DNA of 64,000 nt from Schistocerca nitens (taxonomy: Eukaryota > Arthropoda > Insecta > Orthoptera > Acrididae). The stretch covers positions 715,807,202 to 715,871,201 of the forward strand of contig NC_064617.1 of the NCBI RefSeq assembly GCF_023898315.1, read 5' to 3'. The translations under genes were made by a program, and so were the position numbers. Positions 8,851 to 18,715 of this stretch are shown piece after piece; position 1 is the stretch's first letter, and each line of letters opens with the position of its first letter. The notes under the pieces are model-generated. The model was not told the DNA's origin and searched no databases. It saw only the letters and a list, made by a program, of their open reading frames with translations.

Positions 8851-10229
8851 CACTACTGGCCATTAAAATTGCTACACCATGAAGATGACGTGCTACAGAC
8901 GCGAAATTTAACAGACTGAAAGAAGATGCTGTGTTATGCAAATGATTAGCTTTTCAGAGCATTCACACAAGGTTGGCGCTGGTGGCGACACCTACAACGT
9001 GCTGACATGAGGAAAGTTTCCAACCTATTTCTCATACACAAACAGCAGTTGACCGGCGTTGCCTGATGAAATGCTGTTGTGATGCCTCGTGCAAGGAGGA
9101 GAAATGCGTACCATCACGTTTCTGACTTTGATAAAGGTCTGTAGCCTAACGCGATTGCGGTTTATCGTTTCGCGACATTCCTGCTCGCTTTGGTCGAGAT
9201 CCAATGACTGTTAGCAGAATATGGAATCCGTGGGTTTAGGGGGGTAATACTGAACGCCGTGCTGGATCCCAACGGCCTCGTAGCACTAGCAGTCGAGATG
9301 ACAGGCATCTTATCCGCATGGCAGTAACGGATCGTGCAGCCACGTCTCGATCCATGACTCAACAGATGGGGACGTTTGCAAGACAACAACCATCTGCACG
9401 AACAGTTCGACGACGTTTGCAGCAGCATGGACTATCAGCTCGGAGACCATGGCTACGGTTACTCTTGACGCTGCATCACAGACAGGAGCGCCTGCGACGG
9501 TGTACTCAACGACGAACCTGAGTGCACGAATGGCAAAACGTCATTTTTTCGTATGAATGCAGGTTCTGTTTACAGCATCATGATGGTCGCATCCATGTTT
9601 CGCGACATGGCGGTGAACGCACATTGGAAGCGTGTATTCGTCATCGCCATACTGGGGTATCACCCAGAGTGATGGTATGGGGTGCCATTGGTTAGACATC
9701 TCGGTCACCTCTTCTTCGCATTTACGGCACTTTGAACAGTGGACGTTACATTTCAGATGTGTTACGACCCGTGGCTCTACCCTTCATTCGATCCCTGCGA
9801 AACCCTACATTTCAGCAGGATAATGCACGACCGCATGTTGCAGGTCCTGTACGGGCCTTTCTGGATACAGAAAATGTTCCACTGCTGCACTGGTCAGCAC
9901 ATTCTCCATATCTCTCACCAATTGAAAACGTCTGGTCAATGGTGGCCGAGCAACTGACTCGTCACAATACGCCAGTCACTACTCTTGATGAACTGTGGTA
10001 TCGTGTTGAAGCTGCATGGGCAGCTGTACCTGTACACGCCATCCAAGCGTATCATGGCCGTTGTTACGCCAGAGGTGTTTGTTCTGGGTACTGATTTCTC
10101 AGGATCTATGCACCCCAATTGCGTGAAAATGTAATCACATGTTAGTTCTAGTATAATATATTTGTCTAATGAATACCCGTTTATCATCTGCATTTCTTCT
10201 TGGTGTAGCAATTTTAATGGCTTATAGTG
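8851..10229 (+). mobile_element. Tc1-like transposon inserted inside an IS630-type element
   Basis: Ends cactactggccattaaaatt at 8851 and the imperfect inverse ending ttaatggcttatagtg at 10229, flanked by TA (8849-8850 and 10230-10231). Length 1379 bp, typical for a single-gene Tc1-like element. It therefore arrived after the host element. Confidence 0.92.
9082..10094 (+). pseudogene. Tc1-like transposase, first catalytic Asp lost
   Basis: Begins MPRARRRNAYHHVSDFDKG, the usual opening of this subfamily. Several stops and a frame change follow in the HTH region. The middle (9318-9518) reads MAVTDRAATSRSMTQQMG ... ARTVRRRLQQHGLSARRP. The first catalytic motif is VIFSYECRF instead of a VxFSDESRF type, so Asp is Tyr. 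The second Asp is present (NPTFQQDNARPHVAG) and so is the Glu (SPYLSPIENVWSMVAEQL). The C-terminal block (9732-10094) is an open frame ending RGVCSGY at the natural stop. Inactive but recognisable along its whole length. Confidence 0.87.
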
Positions 10230-10988
10230 TACATCCGAGTGTGGAGATCTTCACCTCCAGTCGCTGTGCTTGAAGTTCCTCTGTATGGTGAACGTGTCAC
10301 CGTATGGTGTGGCTTCATCAATGGCCCATCCTTTTTTTAACAGTTTGGTGCTCATTGACCAAAGACGTGCAGTGTGACTGGAGACGTTACTGCGATACGC
10401 TTCGCCAGCATGTCATACCCGCTCTGCAGAAGAGAGACTTATTGAACTCAATAGTTTTCATGCAAGACTGGTCCCCACCGCACATCGCTCGTGAATTTCA
10501 CCCCCTTCCCAGAAACACATTTGGAAACGATCGAATCATCAGCCGATCGTTTCCAAATACTTGGCCGGCGCGATCACCTGTCCTCACTCCCTGTGGTTTC
10601 TGGTTGTGGGGTTATCTGAAGGACAGGATTTACCAGGGGAACATACACACATATGCTGATCTGAAGCGCAGCACAGAAAACAGAGGTAGCTAGCATACCT
10701 ACTGATATGCTTCGTCCTGCTGTGAAGGATGTTCTCCGGCGCTTTCAGACTCTTCTGGACACTAATGGGCGCCATAATGAGCCCCTTTTGTAGCAGTAAT
10801 GGTACCGGTATGTAACAGTACGATGTATCGTAGCAGCTCATTAAAAGCGTTTTAATTGAATTTATTCTGCATTATTTCTCTTTCTCATGTCGTTGACATT
10901 AATGCTACCAAGTATGGCCCTCGTATGGTAATTAGTTTCCGTATTATTACATGTTAAGTATGGAAACTTTAATTATATACACCCGGTA

Positions 10989-12227
10989 ATTTTTGGTCAC
11001 ACTTCTCAAGTTTTGGCTAATGCTCAGTTTGTCAAACAGTCCTTCCTCTTTCAGAAATCCAAATAATCTACATAGAGTGAGAGAGTACAGCAACCTCAAG
11101 AAGATTCAGTTTGTTTTAGACGAGCACTTCTCAGAACGTTAAAAGTGCCAGCGAAACCCCATTAACATTCTCCAAAGAGTACTTTCTGGTCGTTATGCAG
11201 CCAGAAAAACCACTGTATGGCTGCCATTGGTTTCGGCCGAAAGTGGCGGGGAGAGGAGGGGTATGGGCACTTTTTCTCTCTGGAATTTAGACTTTTCATT
11301 CAAACTTTTTATTCAATTCAGAATTCAGAAGCATTTCTGGGAATGAGCTTCTGTGATCGTACAAAAACAAAGATTTGGCTTTGCCGTGGGCGAAAGGAAG
11401 TATTGTGGATTTAGGAGTCGCTTCGCAGTTTATTTGGTCGACCCGTAAATGAAGGGAAAATATGTCTTTTCCGTGATGCAGGGGCGGTTTCGCCGCTGCC
11501 CTGCAGTCGAGGAGGATGCGAAGCTTCACGGAATATTTGCTCTGTCGCTTGCTCATGCAGCTGCAGGAGAGGGCTGGTCAGGCATCCAATGCAGAGACAG
11601 GCGCCAGCTGCCAGGACACCCGTCTCCTCGGTCAACAGCTGTATGTAAATATCGCTGCAATATCACTCCCTCCACGTGTTGCACAACTTAATCAATGAAG
11701 TACCTCTTCTTCCTGGACAAACTAGACTCGTATCTGTTGGGAGGGGTTACATGTTGTTTATACAGTAGATTAATTGGAAGAAGCTTAAAAGACGGCCATG
11801 TTATTCTATATATGTGCTCATTACGTTTCGTCTCGGGGCCCGAATGCAATAGTTAGCAAGATAAAACGCTATTTCCCGCGTTATAAAAAAGGAAAAAGTA
11901 ACAACCACCTTCATTTCCATTGGGATGCAACAGAGCGTTACAAGCAATCATAAAGTTAGGAATTCGGCACAGCTGCATAATACGGTGTCGATATGGGGAG
12001 GTGAAGACGTTCTTGGTTCAACCCTAGGCAGTTAAGAGTACGTTCTAAAGGCCAGTTTAAAGGTAGGTTTGGATGACACCCCGCATTCACCTACACGAAT
12101 TTTGCGGTGGGCAAATTTTTACAGAAACTACCCCATAAATTGTAGCGTCTGATGCTCCTTTGGTTAAGTTTTAATTCATTCAAAGGATTTTAATTACGTT
12201 AGCCGCATTTTTGGATTAAAATGAGTC
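10989..12227. other. No gene recognised
   Basis: Frames at 11217-11698 have no domain I recognise and several overlap on both strands. No paired repeats seen. Confidence 0.3.
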
Positions 12228-12773
12228 AGTTGTAACAGGCGAAAATTTGTGCCGGTCCGCGACTCGAATTCGGATCTCCCGCTTAAGGTAAGCGGTCGCC
12301 ATATAGTCCAGTAGAATTAGCATTCAAATCGGAAATAATTGCTACAAAAGGTTTTACTGTTTTAATGGCTTCGTTTGTGTCCCAGTATGACTATCCCAGG
12401 TTTTCCCCCTAGGCGGTGGGGGCAAGAAATGTACCCGAAAAAGGGTATTTTTTCGATTTTGTGATTATATCTCGAGAATGACTCACAATATTGAAAACAT
12501 AGTCAATTAAAAACTGTAGGACATGAAATTCTGCATTGAATGAGACCATCCGCATATTTTTTGGACCACCCGTTTCCATACTAGTGCTCTTCAAAATTGG
12601 ACCAATTTTACATGTTCATGAAAAATTCTCGTTTTAACCTCTGCTTTTTGGTAATGTCGTTAAAACTAACCCACCTATCAGTAATGTCGTTCATAAAAAA
12701 TATATGGAGACATAAATTCTGCATTCGATGAAACCGAAAGTGAATTTATTGGACCACCCATTTGTGTACAGCT
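12228..12773 (+). repeat. Outer part of left inverted-repeat arm
   Basis: Pairs with 18037-18596 in reverse. Shared blocks include gtaacaggc (outer end), aaatcggaaataattgct, ccaggttttccccctaggcg against its diverged inverse, atgagaccatccgcatat, gtgctcttcaaaattggacc and the inner limit gtacagctt. Confidence 0.85.
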
Positions 12774-12965
12774 TCTCATTAAAGTTTGACCGTTTCTCAT
12801 CATCAGTGAAGACAATTTCAAATGTAGTTCTTCAGTAATTCTTAGGTACACTCTTTTAAATACAGAACTATACCAACCAATTGTCTTGTACTTATTTAAT
12901 ATAGCAATAGAATAAAATATTAAAATTTTGTAAAATTTGAAAAATAATATTAAAAAAGGTTTTTA

Positions 12966-13175
12966 TATATCGAGGGTTAAGAAGTGATAAAAATGTATGT
13001 TATAACAAAATTATGCAAAAAATACAATGCACAACCCTGAGAGTAATAAATGATTATGCTCTAAATAAAAAAATCAAAGCAATCAAAAATTTTATTAAGA
13101 AGTTATATTTTGTAGCTCCCCTGTAAAATTTGTCTTTTGTCAGATACGTGGTCTCCGTTCTTAACCCTCGATATA
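12966..13175. repeat. Small inverted repeat, 18 bp perfect ends
   Basis: tatatcgagggttaagaa at 12966-12983 and its exact complement ttcttaaccctcgatata at 13158-13175 bound about 175 bp of AT-rich DNA. It could be a small MITE just downstream of the protein gene, or a structured 3' flank of it. Confidence 0.55.
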
Positions 13176-13324
13176 ATATAGTAATACCCATTCAACTGAT
13201 ATGAAGGTGGCAGGAAGAGAGAGACACTCCTTGAAATTAAGTAGTGGTTATTATATTTCGTAATTACAAAATTTTACATAAATGTATGAGATGAAAAAGG
13301 TAAAAGTAGGTATGTACACAAATT

Positions 13325-15526
13325 TCACATACGTCGACGTGTGACTGTCATTGCACCACTCGGATCCTCAAAGTCTGTAATTTCCGAGTCCGACGCCCCG
13401 TCACTCGGCTCTTCAAAGTCAGCAATTTTCGTCACCTCATATATACAGTCCAGGTTTTCGTCAACATCTGGTTCGTCAGTTTCATCTGGTTGGAGGGAGT
13501 TAGTGCATGAGTTCCCCTTGCAGTTGACACAAATTAATGAGCACTTTATACCAGCCTACTGATACCCACAACTACCTGCACAGCCATCCCGCGTCCGACC
13601 ATCCTGATTTAGGTTTTCCGTGATTTCCCTAAATCGTTCCAGGCAAATGCTGGGATGGTTCCTTTGAAAGGGCACGGCCGACTTCCTTCCCTAATCCGAT
13701 GAAACCGATGGCCTCGATGTTTGGTCTCTTCCCCCAACCAATCCAATCCTGCACAGCCTTGTTGTGTTTGCAGGAAATTGTTGAGAGAAGAGACTGTGGA
13801 GCTGGTTCTCTGGAGGTAGGAACGGGGCCAAGATCGAACTCTGAAGCCTGCCATACCCAGAGGAGCGGATCCATCTGGTGTCCTATCCACATTTGTACTT
13901 GTAAGTAGGTCCTCAAGCAATGCTGGCGAGTTGCTTCTGACGTTGATGGTAGGGATGCTAGGATGTATCTGGATTTCACAATCGCTTTGGCGAACAGGTC
14001 AAATCGCAATTTGTCTAAAGTGTCTCCTGCCGTACCTCCATAGAAGGTTGTTAAAAATGGGAGGCCAGCTTCGACAATAGCTTCAGCCTGAGTGTCATGC
14101 TCTAAGAAAGGTTTGATATCTTCCAGAAGATATTTATTTTTGAGCAGTAGATTGACCACCAAGTTCTCAAACATAATATTCTTCAAAGGTGCTCCAGTGT
14201 GTTCAAATGTTGTTACTGGAATTACACACAAATCTGCAACATTGCTGGCTTGTGGAACAGTAATTGTTCTAGCAATTACTGTACCTCTTGAAGAGGGAGA
14301 AATTGCTGGCTTTACACATTGGATACCACCCACAGCATGGGCATTATTACGGCCATCAATAGTGTCAATACTGACATCTGCATTGTCAAACGCCCATTGA
14401 GAGACAGAATTTGGATGGATAGGGCTCTGAGGGTGGTTCATAAAGACACCTCAAACATCCTGGCCTCGTCGTAGGAACAGCGGAAACCAAGTCCACTTGC
14501 TATTTGTATTAACTCCCTTGAGTCATATTTCCTGGACAGGAGGGCTCCAACCCCAACTTGGAGGGAAGACTGAAAAGATCTCGGTCTAGTGGCAGATATT
14601 ACACCATGAGCAATAGAAATTACTTTGGTTCTGTCTTTCTGCCATTGGCCTCGTTTTCCAGTATGTATGAGTGAATCAAGCAACATATGTAGGGTTTGTG
14701 GAATATCCTCCTCAGAGTTTTCCAGAAAGCGTTGGGGATCTGGGTAACTGTCAAGGCGATACGCTTTTGAACGGATATCTTCCCGGATTATGTAAGCTGC
14801 TGCTCGAACAACTCGGAGGCGTTCTTCCTCCTCATTTGCCTGTTTGGATGTATACCATTTATGGGACAAGATTTTCTAACCAGTATTGCAGAAGCACAGT
14901 ACTGTCTCTCGGCGTTGACCAACTGATACGATGATGACGCTCCCATAATAGTCTTGAAATTTTTCTTCAGTGTTTCCTCACTTACTTTGGGTCCAGGGAA
15001 ATCTTTCATCACGTCTTTCAAAGAAAATTGGCACTCATCTTCCATGCCCTCAATGTAGTTGCAAACATATTGTAAAGCATTAGTGATGTCTTTATCCTGG
15101 GGCCTACCTATGATTTTTGTTGAAGGTACAGGCAAGAAAAATTTTCTCATACAGTTTTGATGGTATCTGCCCTCATCAGCAATCAAATCATCCCCTAGTC
15201 GAGATGTGACTTACTTTGCCCACTGGTCACCTCAGGCAGCTGCAGTTTCCAGAACACTGTCTCTAAACCCTATAGTGGTTACGGTGCTAACAGCAACCCG
15301 TCGATGGACATTCCGTCTTAACTGTTTGGAAATTAATTCGTCAAAAAAAAAAAAACATGTTGTTTTAAAACTGAGCACTGGCTGGCTTCATCGGTCTCGA
15401 CGTGTTTATCCACTTCCACTTGCTTTCTCTGCAGCAGCGACATTTTTGTCCCTGGTGTAAGATTTGTGACAAGAGACATGAAGTTTTACAGTATTACATG
15501 TCTCAAAAAGGGCATCCATTCCATCT
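13325..15526 (-). pseudogene. Decayed gene for a multi-copy invertebrate protein with Cys-rich tail; function unknown
   Basis: Reading leftwards: an N-terminal part near 15526-15405 with a Cys/His block (VKLHVSCHKSYTRDKNVA); then DSVLETAAA and DDLIADEGRYHQNCMRKFF (15280-15140); a long helical region (SELFEQQLT; 14869-14438: AAAYIIREDIRSKAYRLD); a conserved core ISATRPRSFQSSLQVGVGAL, LGFRCSYDEARMFE, then WAFDNADVSIDTIDGRNNAH and GGIQCV (14441-14290); YLQVQMWIGHQMDPLLWVWQ and PAPQSLLSTISCKHNK (13900-13770); and, beyond an inserted SINE, AGIKCSLICVNCKGNSCTNS and an acidic end with stop at 13325-13327. From memory, the same order (RPRSF, SYDEv, DNxDxxxxTxDG, WGW, Cys tail) occurs in large uncharacterised proteins repeated in many invertebrate genomes. 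I know no function. It is broken in several places. Confidence 0.65.
13586..13747 (+). mobile_element. SINE family D, 5'-truncated, inside the decayed gene
   Basis: Starts atcccgcgtccgacc and continues atcctgatttaggttttccg, gggatggttcctttgaaagg, cggccgacttccttccc. Exact 11 bp duplication cctgcacagcc at 13575-13585 and 13748-13758. The tRNA-like head seen in the copy at 53.1-53.4 kb is missing. It separates the Cys-rich tail of the host gene from the rest. Confidence 0.85.
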
Positions 15527-15528
15527 GC

Positions 15529-15885
15529 ACTTTCATTACTCTGCATCTAAAGTACTTCACATTTACAAGTCTAGGTTTCTAGATCAGTTTTGCGCAGATA
15601 ATACAAAAATAATAATTTCATGGGTAAGGCTTGAGTAGCTTTTTCTTTAATTTTTGCAAACGCAGGTGTAAATTCCGTGAAAGAAATGTAAGGTCAATTT
15701 CGGGAATTCCTATTGAACGACAAAGCCTTTTTACACCTTGTTATTCTGCTTTGATGTATATGTTCTGCTGGGCAAGCCAGTGTAATAATGAAAAAACAGT
15801 ATCTTTTGTACTTCCTGAGATAATGGTCCAGAAAGTTGCCTCCAGAAAATCAGAACACTACATTTGACCAAATTTGCAGGCAAAT
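15529..15885 (+). repeat. Inner part of left inverted-repeat arm
   Basis: Pairs with 17688-18031 in reverse: shared blocks cttcacatttaca, ctaggtttctagat, caaagcctttttacacctt, gatgtatatgttctgc, ggcaagccagtgtaataatg and the inner limit ccaaatttg.aggcaaat. Confidence 0.85.
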
Positions 15886-16008
15886 ACTGTAAGACGTGTA
15901 TATTTGTATTGTCTATTGTCAGACCACAATTTATAAAAGATGTTTATATTTTATTAATAGGATTAAGTAGGAATAATTAATATTTGTCATGTTGGAAATA
16001 ATTGAGGT

Positions 16009-16204
16009 AGCAGGGAATGTCTGCACCAAAGTATTGTTGACAAGAGAGACCGCAAATTGATATAATTTTAAAAAGGGCGGGAGAGACCGCGTATGGATAC
16101 ATTTTAAGAAAAGAGCGGGGAAGGCCGCGCATTGATACATTTTGTAATGGCAGCAGGGATTGTCTGCACTAGAAAGCATTGTTGGCAGGAGAGACCGCAC
16201 TTTA
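16009..16204 (+). repeat. Imperfect tandem repeats
   Basis: An outer pair at 16009-16061 and 16152-16204 (agcaggga.tgtctgcac ... gagagaccgca), about 143 bp apart, encloses shorter units of the type gaccgc....gatacatttt. They sit in the centre of the large inverted-repeat structure. Confidence 0.6.
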
Positions 16205-17239
16205 GCGTTCGTAGGAGTCAGTAGTAAGCGAGAAGTGAAGCGAGTCGGTAGCAGGTCTCAAGCGATAGGTTGAGAGGAGCGGTGTGCCTGCCAGCCACTA
16301 GCTATGATTTACAAGAGATTATAAACGGATGTACAGAGACATCAGCTAACTATTATAATAAGAGGAACTAATATTATTGAATTAATTTTTTGAGAAACTC
16401 AAGACTACTGAAGATATGTTTGCGCATTGCTAGTTGTAAGATTATTGTAAAAAGTAAGTCCCATTTGAACGTTTGTAAAATCATTTCATTCAAAATATAA
16501 TTAATTGCATTTCTAATTGTAATCCATCCCAAAAACCATCAACGTAAAACTTTGCAAAATTTTATTGTTGTCAAGAAAATGTTTAACCATGAATTACGTA
16601 ACTTCAGTCAAATTAATTAAAGAATAACGTCAGCTTTGCTATTAAAGAATAACGTCAGCTTTGGTAATAAATACAGCCGCTTATTATGAAAGCCCACCAG
16701 CAGCTAATAGAGTTTAGTAAAACAGAGTAAGTATATTCATGTCGCAGTTCGATGTAGCAGTCAGATGGCGATCCAGTAACAGTAAAAAAGGTAAGGAACA
16801 GCTTTGGTTTATTGCAGATAACGACTGAGGGCCACACGACGACGACACATTCTATGTTTCGTCGAAATAGTCCGAAAATCACTTTTAAAAAGCAGCGATT
16901 AAATTTGTATGCGAAGAAAGAGAATAAATTTCAAAGGGAAGATTTCATTTGTTATTGTTAAGCAAGAGATAGAAATCCTAAGGAAAGGTTACATAGGTTA
17001 TTGTAAAAGGGAAGGTTATCATTAACAAAAGAGGTATAGAGGAGACGGGAAGGTTTCAATACCTTTATAGAGGTTAACTCAGATTTTAATTTAAACTGCA
17101 ACATTAGAAAGAGCAGCTTATTCTCTACTAGAATGCTGTTTGTTTAGCCTTGGTCCTCTATAGGTTGAATGGCTATAGAACTTGAAAGATGACGCAGCTC
17201 GTCATGTGCAATGTATGTATTGATATGCAAAAACATGGT

Positions 17240-17600
17240 GCTCTTACTTACGGTAGCAGTGACGATGGCACAAGGCGGCGAGGTGATGTGTAAATGCGTC
17301 GGAGGCGGCCCGAGGAAAACGCGTCGCGGCACGCTGCACGCTGCACGTTGCGGTGGCGCGAAACGCCGGCACTTACCGCCGCGTGGCGTGTCACTCTCTA
17401 TGGGTAAATAACTGCGTCGTTTGGCTTGCGTCCAACCCGGAAGAAAGATGGGTACTGGCGAGACCCGGCCAGAAAAAGCTTTTACAAGGGCCACACCTGT
17501 CATTTTGTCCGCGGTGGCGCCAGGCGCCACTAGAGAGCAACAAACTGTGTCGCCTAGTGGGCGGACGCAGGATGCTGCCGCCCGGTAACTGCACACTCAC
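17240..17600. other. GC- and CpG-rich block between the inverted-repeat arms
   Basis: Strongly CpG-rich against an AT-rich background (for example gcgtcgcggcacgctgcacg near 17320). Minus and plus frames across it have no recognisable domain. It could be a promoter region of the structure's gene, which is transcribed leftwards from somewhere right of 15526; that is only an inference from position. Confidence 0.35.
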
Positions 17601-17687
17601 ATTATGCACAATATTCTAGTAAGGCAAAAGGTGCTCTTCCAAATGGTGCATTTTAAATTAAAATCAGAGGTGACCTATATAAATATA

Positions 17688-18596
17688 TTTGCCTCCAAAT
17701 TTGGCCGAATGTAGGGTCCTGATTTCTTGAAGGTAGCTTTCTGGACGGTTACCTTAGAAATTACAAAAGATACACTTTTGTCATTATTACACTGGCTTGC
17801 CAGGCAGAACATATACACGAAGGCAGAAGAAGAAGGTGCAAAAAGGCTTTGCCGTTTAATAAGGGATTGCCAAAGTTGACCTTAAGGAATTTACTCCTGA
17901 CTTTCAAAGTTTTATAATTTTTTTCAATCTTTACTCATGATAATGTTATTTTTGAGTTCTCTGCATAAAACTTATCTAGAGACCTAGATTTGTAAATGTG
18001 AAGTGCCTTACATGCCTAGCAATGAAAGTACAAACTAAGCTGTACAAAAACAGGTGGTCCATTTCACTTTTGGTCTCATCAAACGCAGAAGTTATTCCTC
18101 TATATCGATTGTATGAACCACTTTATTGATAGATGGGTTAGTTTCAAAGATATTACCAAAAAGAAGGTTAAAACGAAAATTTTTCATGAAAATGTAAAAT
18201 TGGTCCAATTTTGAAGAGCACTAGTAGGGAAACGGGTGGTCCAAAAAATATGCGGATGGTCTCATTCAGTGGAGAATTTCATGCCCTATAATTTTTAATT
18301 CTACTATGTTTTCGATATTGTGAGTCATTTATGAGATGTAATCACAAAACCGAAAAAAATACCCCTTTTTCGGGTACATTTTTGCCCCCCACCACTTTTC
18401 CACAACCCCGCCGAGGGGGAAAACCTAGGATAGTCATATTGGGCCACAAATGAAGCCATTAAAACAATAAAACCTTTTGTAGCAATTATTTCCGATTTGT
18501 CTAATTTTTAAGTTTAACCCTACTGGACTAATAGCCGCGTCGGCCATCCGATCACGCTTCCCTTCAGATCCAAGTTCCCAGCCTGTTACACACAAA
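17688..18596 (-). repeat. Right inverted-repeat arm (continuous)
   Basis: Matches, inverted, the two left-arm pieces in the correct order. The join equivalent to the left-arm interruption lies at about 18031-18037, where the right arm simply reads through. Confidence 0.85.
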
Positions 18597-18715
18597 CTAG
18601 CGTAGCATCACTTACCCAAGAATCCCTTAATCGCCATTTTCTATACCCGTTTGGGGTGAATTTGCACAGAAAGAATGTATCTTTGGTCGTCGCCCCATAC
18701 TGATGTGTGCATATA

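Larger units (their letters stand above)
8341..10795 (+). pseudogene. IS630-type transposase interrupted by another transposon
   Basis: The N-terminal half (from ATG 8341, MSLGKRSRALLVLYYQNNSN) carries the HTH region with kFEpaG and GRGRRP blocks and ends DAQRRADFALHFLARIEVD. The first catalytic region near 8805 reads TYEAHFSLTGEVN, where relatives have TDEAHFSLTGEVN, so Asp has become Tyr. The coding sequence is cut between GEVN and the following residues by the Tc1-like insertion at 8850 and resumes at 10232. The distal half keeps the second Asp (FMQDWSPPHIA) but reads RSPVLTPCGFWLWGYLK, with Gly at the usual third Asp (PCDF). Several stops and frame changes add to this. It is dead for at least two catalytic reasons. 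Confidence 0.82.
8110..10986 (+). mobile_element. IS630-type DNA transposon split by a Tc1-like insertion
   Basis: The ends are inverted copies: cctggtggttataattaaa from 8110 and its complement ending acccgg at 10986. Homology continues inward (acggaaactaattaccgta near 8152-8170; its inverse near 10927-10945). Both ends abut TA (8108-8109, 10987-10988). Removing the 8851-10229 insertion and one TA leaves about 1.5 kb, normal for a one-gene element. Confidence 0.88.
12228..18596. mobile_element. Large inverted-repeat structure with a protein gene in one arm
   Basis: Two arms face each other. The right arm is continuous (about 17688-18596). The left arm is the same sequence inverted but in two pieces, 12228-12773 and 15529-15885, separated by about 2.75 kb that holds a decayed gene on the minus strand. 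Between the arms (15886-17687) lie short tandem repeats and a GC-rich block. Two readings fit: one long-TIR element with a gene in its left arm, or two opposed copies of one family of which the right copy has lost the gene. Outer limits are approximate because both tips have diverged and I see no clear target duplication. Confidence 0.55.

Noticed and set aside
17144-17596. 150-codon minus-strand frame in a GC-rich block
   Set aside because: High GC makes stops rare; no recognisable domain, and overlapping plus-strand frames are equally long.
12228-18596. Polinton or other capsid-bearing element
   Set aside because: Long inverted repeats fit, but I see no DNA polymerase B, integrase, protease or capsid motif in any frame.
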